DNA from: Cladopsammia gracilis
Lineage: Eukaryota > Cnidaria > Anthozoa > Scleractinia > Dendrophylliidae
Assembly: GCA_022457155.1 (NCBI GenBank)
Contig: JAJGOT010000166.1
Coordinates: 800,001-864,000, forward strand
Direction of reading: 5' to 3'
DNA: 64,000 nucleotides
Positions 34,801 through 47,988 of this stretch are shown piece after piece. Position 1 is the first letter of the stretch; each line of letters opens with the position of its first letter. The notes under the pieces are model-generated. The model saw only the letters and a program-made list of their open reading frames with translations. It was not told the DNA's origin and ran no database searches. A program made the translations under genes and the position numbers.

Positions 34801-37800
34801 GCAACGTTTACCGTATACCACGTGCCGCATACCGTATACCTTGTAGCAAGTACCGTGTCCCGAGGGTCACGCATCTCGCAGCAAGCATTACGCTTTACGC
34901 ATTGTGTATAACGCATAACGCATCAGGTATCACGCATCACGTATAACGCATCATGCACCACAGAGCATGCATCACGCATCATGCATTTGTCTATGCAGGG
35001 CAGGGTCGACAAGCACCCTGAGGTATCATTGAGGTTTCCCCCAAGACAGCCGCATACCCATGTAAGCATGTGCCGTGTACCATGTACTGTGTATGCAGTA
35101 GCGTGTACCGTGTACCGTATACCATGCAACGTTTACCGTATACCACGTGCCGCATACCGTATACCTTGTAGCAAGTACCGTGTCCCGAGGGTCACGCATC
35201 TCGCAGCAAGCATTACGCTTTACGCATTGTGTATAACGCATAACGCATCAGGTATCACGCATCACGTATAACGCATCATGCACCACAGAGCATGCATCAC
35301 GCATCATGCATTTGTCTATGCAGGGCAGGGTCGACAAGCACCCTGAGGTATCATTGAGGTTTCCCCCAAGACAGCCGCATACCCATGTAAGCATGTGCCG
35401 TGTACCATGTACTGTGTATGCAGTAGCGTGTACCGTGTACCGTATACCATGCAACGTTTACCGTATACCACGTGCCGCATACCGTATACCTTGTAGCAAG
35501 TACCGTGTCCCGAGGGTCACGCATCTCGCAGCAAGCATTACGCTTTACGCATTGTGTATAACGCATAACGCATCAGGTATCACGCATCACGTATAACGCA
35601 TCATGCACCACAGAGCATGCATCACGCATCATGCATTTGTCTATGCAGGGCAGGGTCGACAAGCACCCTGAGGTATCATTGAGGTTTCCCCCAAGACAGC
35701 CGCATACCCATGTAAGCATGTGCCGTGTACCATGTACTGTGTATGCAGTAGCGTGTACCGTGTACCGTATACCATGCAACGTTTACCGTATACCACGTGC
35801 CGCATACCGTATACCTTGTAGCAAGTACCGTGTCCCGAGGGTCACGCATCTCGCAGCAAGCATTACGCTTTACGCATTGTGTATAACGCATAACGCATCA
35901 GGTATCACGCATCACGTATAACGCATCATGCACCACAGAGCATGCATCACGCATCATGCATTTGTCTATGCAGGGCAGGGTCGACAAGCACCCTGAGGTA
36001 TCATTGAGGTTTCCCCCAAGACAGCCGCATACCCATGTAAGCATGTGCCGTGTACCATGTACTGTGTATGCAGTAGCGTGTACCGTGTACCGTATACCAT
36101 GCAACGTTTACCGTATACCACGTGCCGCATACCGTATACCTTGTAGCAAGTACCGTGTCCCGAGGGTCACGCATCTCGCAGCAAGCATTACGCTTTACGC
36201 ATTGTGTATAACGCATAACGCATCAGGTATCACGCATCACGTATAACGCATCATGCACCACAGAGCATGCATCACGCATCATGCATTTGTCTATGCAGGG
36301 CAGGGTCGACAAGCACCCTGAGGTATCATTGAGGTTTCCCCCAAGACAGCCGCATACCCATGTAAGCATGTGCCGTGTACCATGTACTGTGTATGCAGTA
36401 GCGTGTACCGTGTACCGTATACCATGCAACGTTTACCGTATACCACGTGCCGCATACCGTATACCTTGTAGCAAGTACCGTGTCCCGAGGGTCACGCATC
36501 TCGCAGCAAGCATTACGCTTTACGCATTGTGTATAACGCATAACGCATCAGGTATCACGCATCACGTATAACGCATCATGCACCACAGAGCATGCATCAC
36601 GCATCATGCATTTGTCTATGCAGGGCAGGGTCGACAAGCACCCTGAGGTATCATTGAGGTTTCCCCCAAGACAGCCGCATACCCATGTAAGCATGTGCCG
36701 TGTACCATGTACTGTGTATGCAGTAGCGTGTACCGTGTACCGTATACCATGCAACGTTTACCGTATACCACGTGCCGCATACCGTATACCTTGTAGCAAG
36801 TACCGTGTCCCGAGGGTCACGCATCTCGCAGCAAGCATTACGCTTTACGCATTGTGTATAACGCATAACGCATCAGGTATCACGCATCACGTATAACGCA
36901 TCATGCACCACAGAGCATGCATCACGCATCATGCATTTGTCTATGCAGGGCAGGGTCGACAAGCACCCTGAGGTATCATTGAGGTTTCCCCCAAGACAGC
37001 CGCATACCCATGTAAGCATGTGCCGTGTACCATGTACTGTGTATGCAGTAGCGTGTACCGTGTACCGTATACCATGCAAGCGTTTACCGTATACCACGTG
37101 CCGCATACCGTATACCTTGTAGCAAGTACCGTGTCCCGAGGGTCACGCATCTCGCAGCAAGCATTACGCTTTACGCATTGTGTATAACGCATAACGCATC
37201 AGGTATCACGCATCACGTATAACGCATCATGCACCACAGAGCATGCATCACGCATCATGCATTTGTCTATGCAGGGCAGGGTCGACAAGCACCCTGAGGT
37301 ATCATTGAGGTTTCCCCCAAGACAGCCGCATACCCATGTAAGCATGTGCCGTGTACCATGTACTGTGTATGCAGTAGCGTGTACCGTGTACCGTATACCA
37401 TGCAACGTTTACCGTATACCACGTGCCGCATACCGTATACCTTGTAGCAAGTACCGTGTCCCGAGGGTCACGCATCTCGCAGCAAGCATTACGCTTTACG
37501 CATTGTGTATAACGCATAACGCATCAGGTATCACGCATCACGTATAACGCATCATGCACCACAGAGCATGCATCACGCATCATGCATTTGTCTATGCAGG
37601 GCAGGGTCGACAAGCACCCTGAGGTATCATTGAGGTTTCCCCCAAGACAGCCGCATACCCATGTAAGCATGTGCCGTGTACCATGTACTGTGTATGCAGT
37701 AGCGTGTACCGTGTACCGTATACCATGCAACGTTTACCGTATACCACGTGCCGCATACCGTATACCTTGTAGCAAGTACCGTGTCCCGAGGGTCACGCAT

Positions 37801-40800
37801 CTCGCAGCAAGCATTACGCTTTACGCATTGTGTATAACGCATAACGCATCAGGTATCACGCATCACGTATAACGCATCATGCACCACAGAGCATGCATCA
37901 CGCATCATGCATTTGTCTATGCAGGGCAGGGTCGACAAGCACCCTGAGGTATCATTGAGGTTTCCCCCAAGACAGCCGCATACCCATGTAAGCATGTGCC
38001 GTGTACCATGTACTGTGTATGCAGTAGCGTGTACCGTGTACCGTATACCATGCAACGTTTACCGTATACCACGTGCCGCATACCGTATACCTTGTAGCAA
38101 GTACCGTGTCCCGAGGGTCACGCATCTCGCAGCAAGCATTACGCTTTACGCATTGTGTATAACGCATAACGCATCAGGTATCACGCATCACGTATAACGC
38201 ATCATGCACCACAGAGCATGCATCACGCATCATGCATTTGTCTATGCAGGGCAGGGTCGACAAGCACCCTGAGGTATCATTGAGGTTTCCCCCAAGACAG
38301 CCGCATACCCATGTAAGCATGTGCCGTGTACCATGTACTGTGTATGCAGTAGCGTGTACCGTGTACCGTATACCATGCAACGTTTACCGTATACCACGTG
38401 CCGCATACCGTATACCTTGTAGCAAGTACCGTGTCCCGAGGGTCACGCATCTCGCAGCAAGCATTACGCTTTACGCATTGTGTATAACGCATAACGCATC
38501 AGGTATCACGCATCACGTATAACGCATCATGCACCACAGAGCATGCATCACGCATCATGCATTTGTCTATGCAGGGCAGGGTCGACAAGCACCCTGAGGT
38601 ATCATTGAGGTTTCCCCCAAGACAGCCGCATACCCATGTAAGCATGTGCCGTGTACCATGTACTGTGTATGCAGTAGCGTGTACCGTGTACCGTATACCA
38701 TGCAACGTTTACCGTATACCACGTGCCGCATACCGTATACCTTGTAGCAAGTACCGTGTCCCGAGGGTCACGCATCTCGCAGCAAGCATTACGCTTTACG
38801 CATTGTGTATAACGCATAACGCATCAGGTATCACGCATCACGTATAACGCATCATGCACCACAGAGCATGCATCACGCATCATGCATTTGTCTATGCAGG
38901 GCAGGGTCGACAAGCACCCTGAGGTATCATTGAGGTTTCCCCCAAGACAGCCGCATACCCATGTAAGCATGTGCCGTGTACCATGTACTGTGTATGCAGT
39001 AGCGTGTACCGTGTACCGTATACCATGCAACGTTTACCGTATACCACGTGCCGCATACCGTATACCTTGTAGCAAGTACCGTGTCCCGAGGGTCACGCAT
39101 CTCGCAGCAAGCATTACGCTTTACGCATTGTGTATAACGCATAACGCATCAGGTATCACGCATCACGTATAACGCATCATGCACCACAGAGCATGCATCA
39201 CGCATCATGCATTTGTCTATGCAGGGCAGGGTCGACAAGCACCCTGAGGTATCATTGAGGTTTCCCCCAAGACAGCCGCATACCCATGTAAGCATGTGCC
39301 GTGTACCATGTACTGTGTATGCAGTAGCGTGTACCGTGTACCGTATACCATGCAACGTTTACCGTATACCACGTGCCGCATACCGTATACCTTGTAGCAA
39401 GTACCGTGTCCCGAGGGTCACGCATCTCGCAGCAAGCATTACGCTTTACGCATTGTGTATAACGCATAACGCATCAGGTATCACGCATCACGTATAACGC
39501 ATCATGCACCACAGAGCATGCATCACGCATCATGCATTTGTCTATGCAGGGCAGGGTCGACAAGCACCCTGAGGTATCATTGAGGTTTCCCCCAAGACAG
39601 CCGCATACCCATGTAAGCATGTGCCGTGTACCATGTACTGTGTATGCAGTAGCGTGTACCGTGTACCGTATACCATGCAACGTTTACCGTATACCACGTG
39701 CCGCATACCGTATACCTTGTAGCAAGTACCGTGTCCCGAGGGTCACGCATCTCGCAGCAAGCATTACGCTTTACGCATTGTGTATAACGCATAACGCATC
39801 AGGTATCACGCATCACGTATAACGCATCATGCACCACAGAGCATGCATCACGCATCATGCATTTGTCTATGCAGGGCAGGGTCGACAAGCACCCTGAGGT
39901 ATCATTGAGGTTTCCCCCAAGACAGCCGCATACCCATGTAAGCATGTGCCGTGTACCATGTACTGTGTATGCAGTAGCGTGTACCGTGTACCGTATACCA
40001 TGCAACGTTTACCGTATACCACGTGCCGCATACCGTATACCTTGTAGCAAGTACCGTGTCCCGAGGGTCACGCATCTCGCAGCAAGCATTACGCTTTACG
40101 CATTGTGTATAACGCATAACGCATCAGGTATCACGCATCACGTATAACGCATCATGCACCACAGAGCATGCATCACGCATCATGCATTTGTCTATGCAGG
40201 GCAGGGTCGACAAGCACCCTGAGGTATCATTGAGGTTTCCCCCAAGACAGCCGCATACCCATGTAAGCATGTGCCGTGTACCATGTACTGTGTATGCAGT
40301 AGCGTGTACCGTGTACCGTATACCATGCAACGTTTACCGTATACCACGTGCCGCATACCGTATACCTTGTAGCAAGTACCGTGTCCCGAGGGTCACGCAT
40401 CTCGCAGCAAGCATTACGCTTTACGCATTGTGTATAACGCATAACGCATCAGGTATCACGCATCACGTATAACGCATCATGCACCACAGAGCATGCATCA
40501 CGCATCATGCATTTGTCTATGCAGGGCAGGGTCGACAAGCACCCTGAGGTATCATTGAGGTTTCCCCCAAGACAGCCGCATACCCATGTAAGCATGTGCC
40601 GTGTACCATGTACTGTGTATGCAGTAGCGTGTACCGTGTACCGTATACCATGCAACGTTTACCGTATACCACGTGCCGCATACCGTATACCTTGTAGCAA
40701 GTACCGTGTCCCGAGGGTCACGCATCTCGCAGCAAGCATTACGCTTTACGCATTGTGTATAACGCATAACGCATCAGGTATCACGCATCACGTATAACGC

Positions 40801-43800
40801 ATCATGCACCACAGAGCATGCATCACGCATCATGCATTTGTCTATGCAGGGCAGGGTCGACAAGCACCCTGAGGTATCATTGAGGTTTCCCCCAAGACAG
40901 CCGCATACCCATGTAAGCATGTGCCGTGTACCATGTACTGTGTATGCAGTAGCGTGTACCGTGTACCGTATACCATGCAACGTTTACCGTATACCACGTG
41001 CCGCATACCGTATACCTTGTAGCAAGTACCGTGTCCCGAGGGTCACGCATCTCGCAGCAAGCATTACGCTTTACGCATTGTGTATAACGCATAACGCATC
41101 AGGTATCACGCATCACGTATAACGCATCATGCACCACAGAGCATGCATCACGCATCATGCATTTGTCTATGCAGGGCAGGGTCGACAAGCACCCTGAGGT
41201 ATCATTGAGGTTTCCCCCAAGACAGCCGCATACCCATGTAAGCATGTGCCGTGTACCATGTACTGTGTATGCAGTAGCGTGTACCGTGTACCGTATACCA
41301 TGCAACGTTTACCGTATACCACGTGCCGCATACCGTATACCTTGTAGCAAGTACCGTGTCCCGAGGGTCACGCATCTCGCAGCAAGCATTACGCTTTACG
41401 CATTGTGTATAACGCATAACGCATCAGGTATCACGCATCACGTATAACGCATCATGCACCACAGAGCATGCATCACGCATCATGCATTTGTCTATGCAGG
41501 GCAGGGTCGACAAGCACCCTGAGGTATCATTGAGGTTTCCCCCAAGACAGCCGCATACCCATGTAAGCATGTGCCGTGTACCATGTACTGTGTATGCAGT
41601 AGCGTGTACCGTGTACCGTATACCATGCAACGTTTACCGTATACCACGTGCCGCATACCGTATACCTTGTAGCAAGTACCGTGTCCCGAGGGTCACGCAT
41701 CTCGCAGCAAGCATTACGCTTTACGCATTGTGTATAACGCATAACGCATCAGGTATCACGCATCACGTATAACGCATCATGCACCACAGAGCATGCATCA
41801 CGCATCATGCATTTGTCTATGCAGGGCAGGGTCGACAAGCACCCTGAGGTATCATTGAGGTTTCCCCCAAGACAGCCGCATACCCATGTAAGCATGTGCC
41901 GTGTACCATGTACTGTGTATGCAGTAGCGTGTACCGTGTACCGTATACCATGCAACGTTTACCGTATACCACGTGCCGCATACCGTATACCTTGTAGCAA
42001 GTACCGTGTCCCGAGGGTCACGCATCTCGCAGCAAGCATTACGCTTTACGCATTGTGTATAACGCATAACGCATCAGGTATCACGCATCACGTATAACGC
42101 ATCATGCACCACAGAGCATGCATCACGCATCATGCATTTGTCTATGCAGGGCAGGGTCGACAAGCACCCTGAGGTATCATTGAGGTTTCCCCCAAGACAG
42201 CCGCATACCCATGTAAGCATGTGCCGTGTACCATGTACTGTGTATGCAGTAGCGTGTACCGTGTACCGTATACCATGCAACGTTTACCGTATACCACGTG
42301 CCGCATACCGTATACCTTGTAGCAAGTACCGTGTCCCGAGGGTCACGCATCTCGCAGCAAGCATTACGCTTTACGCATTGTGTATAACGCATAACGCATC
42401 AGGTATCACGCATCACGTATAACGCATCATGCACCACAGAGCATGCATCACGCATCATGCATTTGTCTATGCAGGGCAGGGTCGACAAGCACCCTGAGGT
42501 ATCATTGAGGTTTCCCCCAAGACAGCCGCATACCCATGTAAGCATGTGCCGTGTACCATGTACTGTGTATGCAGTAGCGTGTACCGTGTACCGTATACCA
42601 TGCAACGTTTACCGTATACCACGTGCCGCATACCGTATACCTTGTAGCAAGTACCGTGTCCCGAGGGTCACGCATCTCGCAGCAAGCATTACGCTTTACG
42701 CATTGTGTATAACGCATAACGCATCAGGTATCACGCATCACGTATAACGCATCATGCACCACAGAGCATGCATCACGCATCATGCATTTGTCTATGCAGG
42801 GCAGGGTCGACAAGCACCCTGAGGTATCATTGAGGTTTCCCCCAAGACAGCCGCATACCCATGTAAGCATGTGCCGTGTACCATGTACTGTGTATGCAGT
42901 AGCGTGTACCGTGTACCGTATACCATGCAACGTTTACCGTATACCACGTGCCGCATACCGTATACCTTGTAGCAAGTACCGTGTCCCGAGGGTCACGCAT
43001 CTCGCAGCAAGCATTACGCTTTACGCATTGTGTATAACGCATAACGCATCAGGTATCACGCATCACGTATAACGCATCATGCACCACAGAGCATGCATCA
43101 CGCATCATGCATTTGTCTATGCAGGGCAGGGTCGACAAGCACCCTGAGGTATCATTGAGGTTTCCCCCAAGACAGCCGCATACCCATGTAAGCATGTGCC
43201 GTGTACCATGTACTGTGTATGCAGTAGCGTGTACCGTGTACCGTATACCATGCAACGTTTACCGTATACCACGTGCCGCATACCGTATACCTTGTAGCAA
43301 GTACCGTGTCCCGAGGGTCACGCATCTCGCAGCAAGCATTACGCTTTACGCATTGTGTATAACGCATAACGCATCAGGTATCACGCATCACGTATAACGC
43401 ATCATGCACCACAGAGCATGCATCACGCATCATGCATTTGTCTATGCAGGGCAGGGTCGACAAGCACCCTGAGGTATCATTGAGGTTTCCCCCAAGACAG
43501 CCGCATACCCATGTAAGCATGTGCCGTGTACCATGTACTGTGTATGCAGTAGCGTGTACCGTGTACCGTATACCATGCAACGTTTACCGTATACCACGTG
43601 CCGCATACCGTATACCTTGTAGCAAGTACCGTGTCCCGAGGGTCACGCATCTCGCAGCAAGCATTACGCTTTACGCATTGTGTATAACGCATAACGCATC
43701 AGGTATCACGCATCACGTATAACGCATCATGCACCACAGAGCATGCATCACGCATCATGCATTTGTCTATGCAGGGCAGGGTCGACAAGCACCCTGAGGT

Positions 43801-44573
43801 ATCATTGAGGTTTCCCCCAAGACAGCCGCATACCCATGTAAGCATGTGCCGTGTACCATGTAGTGTATGCAGTAGCGTGTACCGTGTACCGTATACCATG
43901 CAACGTTTACCGTATACCACGTGCCGCATACCGTATACCTTGTAGCAAGTACCGTGTCCCGAGGGTCACGCATCTCGCAGCAAGCATTACGCTTTACGCA
44001 TTGTGTATAACGCATAACGCATCAGGTATCACGCATCACGTATAACGCATCATGCACCACAGAGCATGCATCACGCATCATGCATTTGTTTATGCAGGGC
44101 AGGGTCGACAAGCACCCTGAGGTATCATTGAGGTTTCCCCCAAGACAGCCGCATACCCATGTAAGCATGTGCCGTGTACCATGTACTGTGTATGCAGTGG
44201 CGTGTACCATATACCATGCAACGTTTACCGTATACCACGTGCCGCATACCGTATACCTTGTAGCAAGTACCGTGTCCCGAGGGTCACGCATCTCGCAGCA
44301 AGCATTACGCTTTACGCATTGTGTATAATGCATAACGCATCACGTATAACGCATCATGCACCACAGAGCATGCATCACGCATCATGCATTTGTCTATGCA
44401 GGGCAGGGTCGACAAGCACCCTGAACTATCAACGAGGTTTCCCCCAAGACAGCCGCATACCCATGTAAGCATGCATCGTGTATTTTGTACCGTGTATCAT
44501 GTACCGTGTCCCTGTACTGTGTATGTCGTAGGGTGTACGGTATACCGTGTAACATGTACCGTATGCCCTAACA

Positions 44574-44740
44574 ATTGTGTCAAGCTTGTTTGAAGTTAAA
44601 GGGACACTGTCATCTATTTTTAGTATCACTTTGAAAAGACAAAAAAGATTTGTTTCAATGGAAACCTTAAAATAATGGTCCAGTTTTGTTAACAAATACT
44701 CTACCAGCGCAGAGAAACTAGTATTCGTTATCTTTGGCTG
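44574..44740. other. spacer between array and right duplication
   Basis: About 170 bp of AT-rich sequence with no counterpart on the left side of the array. No gene was seen. Confidence 0.5.
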
Positions 44741-45913
44741 CAGATGGCCAGGATGGAAATGGATTGCAACTTGAAATAATTGGCCAATTTTTTTTCAAGT
44801 TCGTCGCAAGAGTTGTGGAAAAATCGCAGGAAAACTTATTACGGTCTGTTCTTCCTTGAAGAAATCACTTGATATTATCTTCTTGGTGTTCTAAAAGCAA
44901 TTTTATGTCTGAGCAAAGGTACTCTGTCATATATTTAGTGTATTTTGACCAAAACACAGCAAAATCTGCGTGACAATGCCCCTTTAAAGTACATTAATCC
45001 TGCCCTTTGGTATGAGGTAATGAACATGTGAACATTTTCAGCACAAGTCTCTGTAGGTAGTTAAACATCTTTGACCTTGTTGAAATAATCTTCTCTACGC
45101 TACAGTTGTCTACTCCACTGTTCTGATCTACTCTACTCTTGTATACTAAAGTTTTCTCTACTTTATTCCAAGTCATGAAAAAGACAGCCGATCAGATGGC
45201 TAGGAATCTGTTGTATTTTCTTCGGTAACCTAATGGTTGTATTTATCTGTAGTTTGGCGTTGTAAATTGAAATAGTTGTCAGAATAAGAATTTTTAATGC
45301 TACAGGCAGTAAAAAATATTTATTTTATTTTTTCCGTTCCAATGCTTCTGAACTGAAATGATTATTACATTATATTTAGAAACTGGTTGTTAAATTAAAC
45401 ACAATAAACTTGAAAGCTCTTCTCAGGAAGGCACAATAAAGTGTATGTATGCATGTTTATCTAACTGGATTTGTTGAAACATATCTCTAGAAATTTCAAG
45501 TGCGTTTTAACAATTTGACACAAGGCGAATGAAAAACATTTAAAAGTATCTAGTTAGGCTTGAAATGACATCTTAATTGCTGGCAACTCACGACAAGTTG
45601 CTCTCGGCAAAAGTGACAACGCTTTGCAATGAAATTAACAACATTTGGAAAGTACACAAATAATGACCTTTTAGCATGTCAAACGATACGGTTCATAGCG
45701 AAACGTTCACCGAAGACAAATCAGTCTAGAATTCGCCTTCCTTGAACCCACAATGCGTTATCTAAGGCCTTATTGCTTAACGAAACACAGAAGAAGCTGT
45801 TTTATGCCTCGCACAGAATATACTAAGCAGCTCGATCGACATACCTGTAAGTTGATAAGCAACCATTTGTCAACACCAACTTGAGCAAGCTGGAAATCAC
45901 TCTTTTGCGGCAG
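44741..45913 (+). repeat. 1.17 kb duplicated segment, right copy
   Basis: It runs from GGCCAGGATGGAAATGGATT to CTCTTTTGCGGCAGTA, in direct orientation with 26614-27779. Relative to the left copy it has a 23 bp insertion near 44946 (CCAAAACACAGCAAAATCTG region) and lacks a short ACAATAAAACT. Small frames such as 44994-45176 are incidental. Confidence 0.8.
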
Positions 45914-46954
45914 TAAAAAACTTCCGGGAAACTACCCATAGCCTTTCCAGGTTTCTCACAAGCAAAATATCATGAAATAACTCGAGAAAACTGACGCTCT
46001 TGGCAAACAAACATTAGTTTTGTCTTCACTGTAATTTTATTCGAGTTCCCGGATGTAGACTCGCGTTTGATAAGGCAACACATACGCTTTTGCCTTCAAA
46101 ACAAATTTTTACCAAGTCTTTGGTCGGGTCAAAATTCACCAACAATTCGGCTGCCGTTTAATAGCGGAGCACTCGCGGGGCGCAAGGCCCGGATGCACAG
46201 CCCCATACTCATAGAACCTATGCCCGTCATTTTTCATGGTCATGGCTGGCGGAATGTTTCGCGGGCGCGCCTCCGTGACATGTGTGTCCGTTGGGCAGGG
46301 CTAATTCGTGTACGCGTATGACGTCGCAAAATATGCGCGTATGATGCCACACGCGCGGCTACACAGTCGTCAGCTCGGTAAACACTTTAAAAGTTGGATC
46401 TTTCGCAGTGTTTAGTGGAGCAGTAAAGTCGTTATTTCCCTGCATTTTTTCGCGGTTTGCTACTCAAGACAGGGATACTAAATGAGGGATACTCAGAAGC
46501 CGCTTTAGTGGAAAAAGAAGAGCTTTAAAGGATAAAATCTTGCTTCGAGGACCTTCATACGTTTATATCAATGCGGGAGATGTGTTTTTATTACGGATTT
46601 TAGAACCAACGCGGAGATTTAAAGAATTTTCAAGCAAGCGAGGGACTATAAGGTAAAACAAATTACATTTTTCGATGGGAATTTATGTTGATATCAATCT
46701 GTGATTGACCTTTTATTTGTGTTCTCGTTAGTTTTGGAGAATTGTTTATAAACGTGTAGCTTAATTCGGACCGTTGTATTAATTTCCTGAATTTCATCGA
46801 GGACACGGCTCGGCCTCGATGCGCTATAAATGTACGCGTTTTGCTTTTAAACATAAACTAATGGAGATTTCAATAAAATTTTTCTTAAGACGATTGCGTT
46901 GTCCATTTTTATGTGTTTGTTCATTCATTACATAGATTGAAAAGCGATTTTATG
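45914..46954. other. GC-richer stretch with dispersed-repeat sequence
   Basis: The segment 46150-46260 (TAGCGGAGCACTCGCGGGGC, then CAGCCCCATACTCATAGAAC) matches my memory of a frequent coral repeat. CpG-rich words continue to 46380. The 84-residue frame at 46067-46321 reads through it and is not called. A promoter is possible here, but nothing in the sequence demonstrates one. Confidence 0.35.
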
Positions 46955-47222
46955 TAAACAAAACAAGACTTAGATTTTATACTCGCGTCGCCTTATGTAA
47001 ATATGTTTGTGTATTTTTGCGTTTTTGATTTCCAAATCAGTTTCTCGGGCATTTTTTGACAAGCAACAACTGTATTGTATTCAGAAAATAGTCGTAATAG
47101 TTATTCTCGACAGAGAAAAAGTTGTTTTTGTGAACTTTTGTACGGTCTAAATGTACTGTGCAGACGGTCGGGTAATAACCTTACTGTTTTTGAGAATTGC
47201 TAAAATTGAAAAATAGCCCGGT
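46955..47222 (-). repeat. dispersed repeat, inverted partner of 54843-55118
   Basis: TTTGAGAATTGCTAAAATTG, AAATCAGTTTCTCGGGCA and GTGTATTTTTGCG here are complementary to blocks in the same order at 54843-55118. Similarity is moderate and interrupted by small indels, so both are old copies of one family. Confidence 0.6.
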
Positions 47223-47929
47223 CGTCAATCTTAATTCTTGTGCTTCCGACCTTTCATCTTAGTTAACTTTCACCTTAGTTTATAAGCTTGTTCAAAGTGC
47301 TACGCTGTTAGGCTCCGCCTATCTATATATATTACATATGACCCGTAGAGGCTACTTTTTGAGGCCAAAGACTTGTTATCGCCAAGAACAAAGTGCGCAA
47401 TATCATAACTTTTTCGTCTTGGCCCAAGATCAAAAGTGTCACCCGTGTAGCCTGAAAAGAGACGAAATACAGTAAGATATAGGACGAGGACAGACTGTGC
47501 CAATCGCCAGGTTTCTTTCTCTCACGAGACTTAATGATGTCCTCGGGAAAACTTTGTTCAAGGCAGCCAAAAGGAAATCTACTGAAAATAACCGACCACT
47601 CAAAGAAAGCCACTGATTTCTAGCGTAGCGCGCACCACTTCGAAACGTTTGATTCTGTCATAGTAGAGAATCATGGGAAGTTACTACAATCTTTGCACTT
47701 GGAGGGGAAGGGAGGGTTGTTGTTGTTGTGTTTTTTTTCTTCTTTTTTTTTTTTTTGGGGGGGGGGGGGGGGGGTTGCTGGGTTAAAGCCAGTTTATAAA
47801 CTCATGACCGGACGGTTAGTTTATAGACTCATGGCATGTAGCTTTTAAGAGGATATGTAGTAAAAAAAAATAATGATAACAGAAACAACCAGACAGTAAA
47901 CAAAAGAGTCAACAAAGGAATCTCAGAGC
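47223..47929. other. unassigned; T/G low-complexity tract at 47715-47774
   Basis: TTG repeats, then T and G homopolymers, occupy 47715-47774 and may be assembly-sensitive. A 93-residue minus-strand frame at 47332-47613 has no recognised domain. Confidence 0.4.
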
Positions 47930-47988
47930 AATTGAAGGGCCCAGAGCATAACCAGCCTATGTGACTTTTTTTATTTTTTCTCGCTCAT
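47930..47988 (+). repeat. 59 bp segment inverted at 51080-51134
   Basis: TTGAAGGGCCCAGAGCATAA and CAGCCTATGTGACTTTTTTT are complementary to TTATGCTCCCGGCCCTTCAA and AAAAAAGTCACATAGG at 51080-51134. The two arms bracket 3.1 kb that includes the composite insertion. Confidence 0.6.

Larger units (their letters stand above)
27781..44573 (+). repeat. 16.8 kb satellite array of a 325 bp unit (about 52 copies)
   Basis: The start of each unit recurs every 325 bp from about 27830 to 43757. Exceptions are two 326 bp units (starting about 32380 and 36931), then 323 bp and 304 bp units at the right edge. A unit (for example 28492-28816) has a 66 bp core beginning ATGCAGGGCAGGGTCGACAA, then 37 in-register heptamers of type YNRYRYA such as CCGTGTA, CCGTATA, TCACGCA and TAACGCA. 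Units from about 37257 to 43432 look identical. Each unit yields a 96-residue plus frame and 68/71-residue minus frames; 325 is not a multiple of 3, so none continues. No gene is called. Confidence 0.95.

Noticed and set aside
27772..44468. Over a hundred repeated open frames (96, 71 and 68 residues) in the satellite array, as a multi-copy gene family
   Set aside because: They recur once per 325 bp unit on both strands, break at each unit because 325 is not divisible by 3, show no domain, and their sequence simply mirrors the heptamers.
27781..44573. CRISPR array
   Set aside because: Constant and variable parts do not alternate as short repeats and unique spacers; units are identical over 325 bp and the sequence is eukaryotic.
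27781..44573. Telomeric repeat array, because of the 7 bp period
   Set aside because: The heptamers are degenerate, lack a TTAGGG- or TTTAGGG-like G-run, and are organised in 325 bp units with a core.
26614..45913. Giant LTR retrotransposon with 1.17 kb LTRs around the array
   Set aside because: No TG...CA ends, primer-binding site, polypurine tract or gag/pol sequence; the interior is satellite.
46030..46330. CpG-rich promoter and first exon of a gene
   Set aside because: The CpG-rich words match a dispersed repeat in memory and no downstream coding exon was found.
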